From CBDFHC01 sp965247585 (GTDB taxonomy: Bacteria > Chloroflexota > Dehalococcoidia > Lucifugimonadales > GCA-2712585), in contig CBDFHC010000004.1 of the NCBI GenBank assembly GCA_965247585.1, forward strand, positions 248,001 through 312,000: a DNA stretch of 64,000 bases. The letters run 5' to 3'. A program made the translations under genes and the position numbers. This document shows positions 59,736-64,000 of this stretch, in pieces. Within the stretch, counting starts at the first letter, position 1. Every line of letters starts with the position of its first letter. The notes beneath the pieces are model-generated. The model was not told where the DNA came from, searched no databases, and saw nothing but the letters and a program-made list of their open reading frames with translations.

Positions 59736-60728
59736 TCAGGGGATGAGGAGCACTTTGCCGGAGGTGAGGCGGCCTTGGAGCTGACGGTGCGCCTGGGCGG
59801 CGTCTTTCAAGGGAAATGTGCCGTGGATGTGGAGCCGCAGTTTGCCGGAGGCGAGCCAGTCCAAAAGACGCCCGGCACGATGTAGCAACTCCTCCCGGGT
59901 GGCGGTGTAGTCTGGGACGCCGGCGCGGGTGAAGGAGAGGGATTTATAAAGGAAGGCGGAGGCAGGAATGGACTGGACGGGGCCGCTGGCATTGCCGTAC
60001 ATGACCATGCAGCCGCGGGTCGCCAAGGATGCTACGCCCTGGTCAAAGGTGTCGACGCCGACGGCGTCGTAGACCACCTGGACGCCGGCGCCGTTGGTGA
60101 GCCGCATAACCTCTTTTTGGAAATCATCGCGGGTGTAGATGATAACGTGGTCGGCGCCGAACTCGGTGGCGAGGCGGGCCTTGGCGTCGGATGACACGGT
60201 GCCGATGACCCGGGCGCCGCACCACTTGGCCATCTGGGTAAGAAGGAGGCCGACACCGCCAGCGGCGGAGTGGACCAGGGCGGTGTCGCCGGGGCGGAGG
60301 GGGTAGGTAGTGTAGGCGAGGAACTCGGCGGTGAGGCCCTGGAGCATGATGGCGGCGCCGTATTCAAATGAGAGGTCCTGGGGCAGGTTGACCAAGCGCC
60401 AGGCGGGGACAACGGCCTTTTCGGCGTAGGCGCGGGAGTCATTCGCGTGGAAGGCGACGCGGTCGCCCACCTGCACCTCGGCGACGCCGGGACCGACGGC
60501 GGAGACGATGCCGGCGCCCTCGGACCCGGTGACGTAGGGCAGCGGGTGAGTGGGCTTGCCGGTGAACTCGCTGGGGAACTCGCCGGCGCGGGAGGTGACG
60601 TCGCGGTAGTTAACGCCGATGGCCCGAAGGTCAACCAATGCCTCGCCGGGGCCAGGTTGCGGCGCTGGGACGTCGACGTACTGGAGAAGCTCGGGGCCGC
60701 CGAAGCTGGAGATCTGGGCCGCTTTCAT
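59736..60728 (-). CDS. zinc-independent quinone oxidoreductase (MDR superfamily)
   Basis: 330-residue NADPH-dependent reductase of the QOR branch of medium-chain dehydrogenases. GroES-like N-domain with GVNYRDVTSRAGEFPSEF, then VGDRVAFHANDSRAYAEKAV near 101, and the Rossmann motif VHSAAGGVGLLLTQMAKWCGA near 153. Structural- and catalytic-zinc cysteines are absent, which separates it from alcohol dehydrogenases. DAVGVDTFDQGVASLATRGCMVMYGNASG and RAGRLLDWLASGKLRLHIHGTFPLKDAAQAHRQLQGR complete the family pattern. ATG 60728 has GGAGGC upstream. Confidence 0.92.
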   Translation of the reverse strand: MKAAQISSFGGPELLQYVDVPAPQPGPGEALVDLRAIGVNYRDVTSRAGEFPSEFTGKPTHPLPYVTGSEGAGIVSAVGPGVAEVQVGDRVAFHANDSRAYAEKAVVPAWRLVNLPQDLSFEYGAAIMLQGLTAEFLAYTTYPLRPGDTALVHSAAGGVGLLLTQMAKWCGARVIGTVSSDAKARLATEFGADHVIIYTRDDFQKEVMRLTNGAGVQVVYDAVGVDTFDQGVASLATRGCMVMYGNASGPVQSIPASAFLYKSLSFTRAGVPDYTATREELLHRAGRLLDWLASGKLRLHIHGTFPLKDAAQAHRQLQGRLTSGKVLLIP

Positions 60729-60933
60729 GGGGGTTGCCTCCTTTGGATCTGGACGGTTTTACTTTAGCAGGTCTGGGAAGGGGGCTAACCCAGGTCTTTG
60801 ACCCGTGAGTGAGTTGGGTGTTGGGAGCAGGGCTTGCCCTCTCCGCCAGCCGATTCTCCGCTCCGCTCCAGACAGACAGTGACTTAGGGAGGCAGAAGAG
60901 TTGGTCTGGTGGGATTTGTAGAGGTAAATTGGA

Positions 60934-60961
60934 TTGACAGTAGCCGTCAATAAGCTACGAT
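60934..60961 (+). promoter_or_regulatory. candidate promoter abutting the IS left end
   Basis: TTGACA (60934-60939), a 16-base spacer, TACGAT (60956-60961). It lies just outside the IS terminal repeat and points into it, so it could drive the transposase or may have served a gene displaced by the insertion. Confidence 0.5.
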
Positions 60962-61071
60962 TGTAGACCGTCAGCGATAATGGGACACGTGAGAGGGGTA
61001 GAAAACCCGAGAGTCTGAGAGTGGTGAGAGCTCCTGAAGTGAGGGTAGAGTACCTCATGAAAGGAGCAGCG

Positions 61072-61479
61072 ATGTCCCAGTCAGACGCCAGCAAGGCCGA
61101 GGCCGCCGATCAACGGTCGGAGCAGACTAGGTCCTTCGTTCGACGAGTTAGAGCGGCTACCCGGCGCAAATACACCCCGGAAGAGAAGATCCGTATCGTG
61201 CTGGAGGGCTTCCGCCGCGAGGTCACCGTGAACGACCTGTGCCGGCGGGAGGGTATCAAGCCCCACTCCTACTACTCGTGGACCAAGGAGTTCATGGAGG
61301 CGGGCAGGGAGCGGCTGTCCCGTGACACGGTGCGCGATGCCACCCGGCAGGAGATCCAGGATCTCAAGCGGGAGAACGGCGAGTTCAAGCAGCTGGTAGC
61401 CGAGCTATCCCTCGAGGTCTACCGTCTGAAAAAAACGGCCATACCAATGCCCCAGAACGGCGTCGGTACCAGCGGATGA
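61072..61479 (+). CDS. IS3-family transposase OrfA (HTH protein)
   Basis: 135 residues: a helix-turn-helix in YTPEEKIRIVLEGFRREVTV and NDLCRREGIKPHSYYSWTKE, followed by a C-terminal leucine-zipper-like stretch (ENGEFKQLVAELSLEVYRLK). It recognises the IS ends. ATG 61072 is chosen because AAAGGAG sits in front of it. It ends in ATGA overlap with orfB (61476-61479), so OrfB is expressed by coupling or as a fusion through frameshifting, as in other IS3 members. Confidence 0.9.
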   Translation: MSQSDASKAEAADQRSEQTRSFVRRVRAATRRKYTPEEKIRIVLEGFRREVTVNDLCRREGIKPHSYYSWTKEFMEAGRERLSRDTVRDATRQEIQDLKRENGEFKQLVAELSLEVYRLKKTAIPMPQNGVGTSG

Positions 61480-62459
61480 GCGCCGTTGAGAAGGCGACGG
61501 TCCTGGCCAGTGTAGCCGCATCACCGCTGGCCAAGCGTCGGGTGCTCAGAGACCTGGGTGTTCCCAAGAGCACCTACTATCGGTGGTTGATGCGACAACA
61601 ACATCAACAAGGTCTCGAGGACCGACCTGGAGCCAGCGCTCCACCGTGGAACCGCCTTAGACCTCAGGAGGAACGGTCGATCCTGGAAGCGGCCAGGGAG
61701 ATGCCGGAGCTAAGTAGCCGCCAGTTGGCAGCGTGGTCTACAGACAACCTGGCCTTCGCTGTATCCGAGTCCACTGTGTATCGCATCCTGTGCAGAGAAG
61801 GTCTTGTGAAGTCACCCGAGATGCAGCTCAAGGCCGGCAAAGAGTACCATCGCAAGACCAGCGGCCCTCACCAGATGTGGGCTACCGACGCCTCCTACTT
61901 CAAGGTGATCGGTTGGGGCTACTACTACCTGGTCACCGTGATGGACGACTACTCCCGCTTCATACTGGCCCACAAGCTCCAGCAGGACATGACCACCGAC
62001 TCTCTCATCGAGGTGGTCCAAGAGGCCGTGGACAAGACCGGCATGACTGAGGTCCCAGTGGCCGACCGGACCAGCCTGCTGAGCGATAACGGCTCAGGTT
62101 ATGTGTCCCGTGGCTTGAGAGACTACCTGCACCTGGTGGGAATCAAGCACATTCTGGCCGCGCCGTTCCACCCTCAGACCAATGGCAAGCTCGAGCGCTA
62201 TCACCAGAGTATCAAGCGGGACGTCAAACAGGTCCCCTACGAGATGCCTTCTGCCCTGGAAGCAGCAATCGCCGCCTTCGTGGCCTACTACAACTACCGA
62301 CGCTATCACAAGGCGCTGGGCAACGTGACGCCCGCAGACATGCTCAACGGAAGGCGGGAGCAGATCCTCCAACGGAGAAAGGAGGTGCAGGTCCAGACGT
62401 TAGAACGGCGAAGACGCTACAACAAGACCCTCAGGGAGCTCCCACGCAGCTCTTCATAA
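61476..62459 (+). CDS. IS3-family transposase OrfB (DDE integrase)
   Basis: 327 residues with the rve integrase core: D138 in WATDASYF, D204 in LLSDNGSGY, E240 in NGKLERYHQ, giving a DD(35)E spacing typical of IS3. An N-terminal HTH_21-like segment (LSSRQLAAW) precedes it, and AFVAYYNYRRYHKALGNVTP ends the core. No disruption is visible, so it could be active. Confidence 0.93.
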   Translation: MSAVEKATVLASVAASPLAKRRVLRDLGVPKSTYYRWLMRQQHQQGLEDRPGASAPPWNRLRPQEERSILEAAREMPELSSRQLAAWSTDNLAFAVSESTVYRILCREGLVKSPEMQLKAGKEYHRKTSGPHQMWATDASYFKVIGWGYYYLVTVMDDYSRFILAHKLQQDMTTDSLIEVVQEAVDKTGMTEVPVADRTSLLSDNGSGYVSRGLRDYLHLVGIKHILAAPFHPQTNGKLERYHQSIKRDVKQVPYEMPSALEAAIAAFVAYYNYRRYHKALGNVTPADMLNGRREQILQRRKEVQVQTLERRRRYNKTLRELPRSSS

Positions 62460-62509
62460 TAATAACCTTCTCGGGTCCTAATCTGTCCCACTTGTGCTGA
62501 TTGCCAACA

Positions 62510-62936
62510 CTTAGCTATTCTGAGAGTGCGGCATTGTACCATCCGCCTCCCAAACCCGCCAAGCCATCACTATCCTGGCTACCCGCTGGCGGATGCCCGC
62601 TTCAACGTCGCCTTCAAGATAGCCTTAAGGCTTGCTATGGGGCGTTCGACTTGAGGCGGTTAGTTGATGGGTCTTTCCTAACCTTGCGTCCACCCGATAA
62701 TCCTGAGGGGGCGTCGGTTTTTGGCGTCACCCGAATCAATTCCACCTTCGGCAAATGGCAGACTCCAAGGTCTATGCTCCGAGAAACGACAGTCTGTTAA
62801 CTAGGCCCTAACATTCGGTTAACATTTATTAACAATGACTAAACAATGGATTAACGTCCGGTTGCCAATACCTTAGCGTCAGGCTCGTTTTTGTTGAACC
62901 AGAGTAAATCTTTTCTCAAAATTGTCTAAAAACATT
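62510..62936. other. AT-rich gap at the GC-skew switch
   Basis: No gene. To the left the + strand is G-rich (for example 60241-60300 has 30 G and 16 C); to the right it is C-rich (63781-63840 has 9 G and 30 C). The gap contains a cluster of TTAAC words and an A/T-rich tail at 62880-62940. It is a candidate replichore boundary or rearrangement breakpoint. Confidence 0.6.
62796..62855. repeat. cluster of four [G/A]TTAAC hexamers
   Basis: GTTAAC at 62796-62801 and 62818-62823, ATTAAC at 62828-62833 and 62850-62855, within 60 bases. Two are perfect palindromes. They could be protein-binding sites near the skew switch. No DnaA-box consensus (TTATCCACA) is present. Confidence 0.5.
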
Positions 62937-63320
62937 TCACCCGGGAATCACCGCCGTCGCCTCCACCTCTACCTTCAGGTCCGGGTCCGCCAACCCCAGC
63001 ACGAACACCAGCGTGCTGGCAGGCGGCTCCCCCGTCAGGTGCTTGCTCCGCACCTCTCGAAACCCCTCCATGTCCGTCTTATCCGTCAGGTACACCGTGG
63101 TCTTCGTCACGTCCTCGAACCCCGCTCCCACCGACGTCAACGCCGACCGCAGGTTCTGGAAAACCTGCTCCGTCTGGCTCCGTATGTCAGCCCCCGCCGA
63201 CGTACCGTCCCCTTTCCTCCCCACCTGCCCCGAAATGTGCGCCACGTTCCCGGACCTCACCACGTGCACAATCCCCGCCGGCTCCGCCATTCCTGAAGGG
63301 TTAATCCGTTCCACCGCCAT
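62937..63320 (-). CDS. RidA/YjgF-family protein without the catalytic Arg
   Basis: 127-residue trimeric RidA-like protein: VVRSGNVAHISGQVGRKGDG, QTEQVFQNLRSALTSVGAGFEDVTKTTVYLTD near 48, SKHLTGEPPASTLVFVLGLA near 90 and VEVEATAVIP. Classical RidA deaminates 2-aminoacrylate with an Arg at the PxRST position; here it reads PPAST, so that enzyme activity is unlikely. ATG 63320 follows GGAGGTGAGTG. This is the first gene on the C-rich side of the skew switch. Confidence 0.88.
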   Translation of the reverse strand: MAVERINPSGMAEPAGIVHVVRSGNVAHISGQVGRKGDGTSAGADIRSQTEQVFQNLRSALTSVGAGFEDVTKTTVYLTDKTDMEGFREVRSKHLTGEPPASTLVFVLGLADPDLKVEVEATAVIPG

Positions 63321-63703
63321 CACTCACCTCCTCGTTTGATTCCGTCCCGCCGCTATCCCTGTTCCAGCGCCATCACAGGGTACCGCTTGCCTCCGCTCCA
63401 ATCAATCCACCGTGCCAGTTGATCGCGTACCGTACCCCGGGGCGGCGGCCCCCGCCCCCACCACCGCCCCACCCCACCCCACCCACCCCGCGTTGGCGGA
63501 CCGGAGGTCCGCCAACCGCCGCCCCCCACCAACCGCCGCCCCCTCCTCCCTACCCCTCGTTGACGCCTCACCGCCCACCTCACTACACTCCCGCCAACCC
63601 TTTTCGCGCTCATCCCTGGGACCGCCCATCCCAGTTCATCACACGGACTGATCGAGACCCAGACACTCCATGGGAACGCGGGAAACAGAATAAGGAACCT
63701 ACC
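63321..63703. other. C-rich low-complexity gap
   Basis: Extremely C-rich on + (63445-63560 is mostly C with little G). It lies between divergent RidA and the FAD-linked oxidase. Open frames here are composition artefacts. GGTCCGCCAACCGCCGCCCC-like runs are imperfect short repeats; no clear promoter. Confidence 0.5.
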
Positions 63704-64000
63704 GTGCCTCTCCGTAGCTTCTGGGCCTGGGGCCTCCAGTCCGAAGAGCCCACCGGCGCCGAAATGCGTCGGCAGGCCGAAGCCCTATCTCAAAGGTTCA
63801 ACCTCCCCGTCACGCCCCGCCCAATTCCCACCTCCGCCGGCCTCCGCCTCCCACCTCCCCGCATCACCCCGCCCTCCAACCTGGCCGAAATATGCTCCGC
63901 CGAACCTCACGACCGCGCTTTCCACTCCTACGGACGTAGCTATCCTGACCGGGTCAACGCCTTCAACCTCCGCTTCCCCAACCCGCCCGACGTCGTTGCC
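63704..64000 (+). CDS. FAD-linked oxidase, N-terminal part (runs off the window)
   Basis: 99 codons from GTG 63704, preceded by AAGGAACC, open to the last base. The start reads PLRSFWAWGLQSEEPTGAEM and continues with ICSAEPHDRAFHSYGRSYPD, then NLRFPNPPDVVA. This is the N-terminal cap and the beginning of the PCMH-type FAD domain of FAD-binding oxidases near alkyl-DHAP synthase and D-2-hydroxyacid dehydrogenases. Codons are strongly C-ending, unlike the G-rich genes to the left, consistent with the opposite replication strand. The exact substrate cannot be decided from the fragment. Confidence 0.75.
   Translation, partial: MPLRSFWAWGLQSEEPTGAEMRRQAEALSQRFNLPVTPRPIPTSAGLRLPPPRITPPSNLAEICSAEPHDRAFHSYGRSYPDRVNAFNLRFPNPPDVVA

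Larger units (their letters stand above)
60962..62509 (+). mobile_element. IS3-family insertion sequence, complete
   Basis: 1548 bp bounded by TGT...ACA ends with imperfect terminal inverted repeats (left TGTAGACCGTCAGCGATAAT, right reversed TGTTGGCAATCAGCACAAGT; 18 of 26 bases agree, including TGGGACA). It carries orfA and orfB. No target-site duplication is seen (flanks CGAT and CTTA). Both ORFs are intact and composition is balanced, unlike the G-skewed host DNA, suggesting recent arrival. Confidence 0.85.

Noticed and set aside
62501..62800. 99-codon + strand ORF in the skew-switch gap
   Set aside because: No ribosome site, no recognisable features, and it overlaps the IS right end; treated as non-coding.
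63412..63651. Short Pro/Ala/Arg-rich ORFs on both strands
   Set aside because: They arise from a C-rich low-complexity gap that lacks stops; no ribosome site or family features.

Overview
The window is a 64 kb piece of a high-GC bacterial chromosome. I infer a Chloroflexota genome, most likely Dehalococcoidia/SAR202-like. The reasons are the alanine/threonine/proline-rich lipoprotein linkers and the crowd of paralogous families for degrading recalcitrant organics: F420-type LLM oxidoreductase, amidohydrolases, two phosphotriesterase-family proteins, two gamma-glutamyltransferases, HyuA/HyuB, an HpaB-type monooxygenase, a GMC oxidoreductase and CocE/NonD. There is no rRNA or tRNA in view, so this placement is inference.

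Layout. 0-8.3 kb: aminotransferase, MMPL exporter and a gamma-glutamyltransferase, interleaved with two solitary, AT-richer HEPN-type proteins. 8.7-20.6 kb: hydantoinase/oxoprolinase pair, RNase D, second gamma-glutamyltransferase, deacetylase, VOC protein, FMN alpha-hydroxyacid oxidase and amidohydrolase. 20.9-25.0 kb: a ferritin-like gene, then a decaying block made of a frameshifted DUF1800 gene, a DUF1501 stub, an NHL stub and a broken FAD oxidoreductase. 25.0-48.4 kb: dense catabolic genes on both strands. 49-55 kb: an orphan peptide-type ABC substrate-binding lipoprotein with an operator/promoter and a strong terminator, a BNR-repeat lipoprotein with a 25-bp minisatellite, and a DrrAB-like ABC exporter. 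55.7-60.7 kb: an intact NHL plus DUF1800 pair (paralogous to the decayed one), a FEN-type exonuclease and a quinone oxidoreductase. 61-62.5 kb: a complete IS3-family element. 62.9-64 kb: RidA and the start of an FAD-linked oxidase.

Two structures cut across the genes. First, the intergenic gaps carry an interspersed repeat (called FamA here) built of up to three consecutive hairpins (H0, H1, H2). The hairpins keep their base pairing although the sequence varies between copies. I place about seventeen full, partial or degenerate copies, all pointing the same way regardless of gene direction. A second, palindromic REP-like family (FamB) is mixed with it. Second, the + strand is G-rich over roughly the first 61 kb whichever strand is coding, and becomes strongly C-rich after about 62.9 kb. 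The switch lies around the IS3 element and an AT-rich, TTAAC-rich gap. It looks like a replichore boundary (terminus side) or an IS-associated inversion breakpoint.

How the genes work together. Most are monocistronic or in pairs: DrrA/DrrB with ATGA overlap, HyuA/HyuB, SMP-30/GMC/phosphatase, CocE/thioesterase, nitroreductase/SagB-like, DUF1800/NHL. The overall picture is an oligotroph with many single-step hydrolases and flavin or F420 oxidoreductases acting on imported or peripheral organic compounds. No RNA genes or CRISPR arrays were found.
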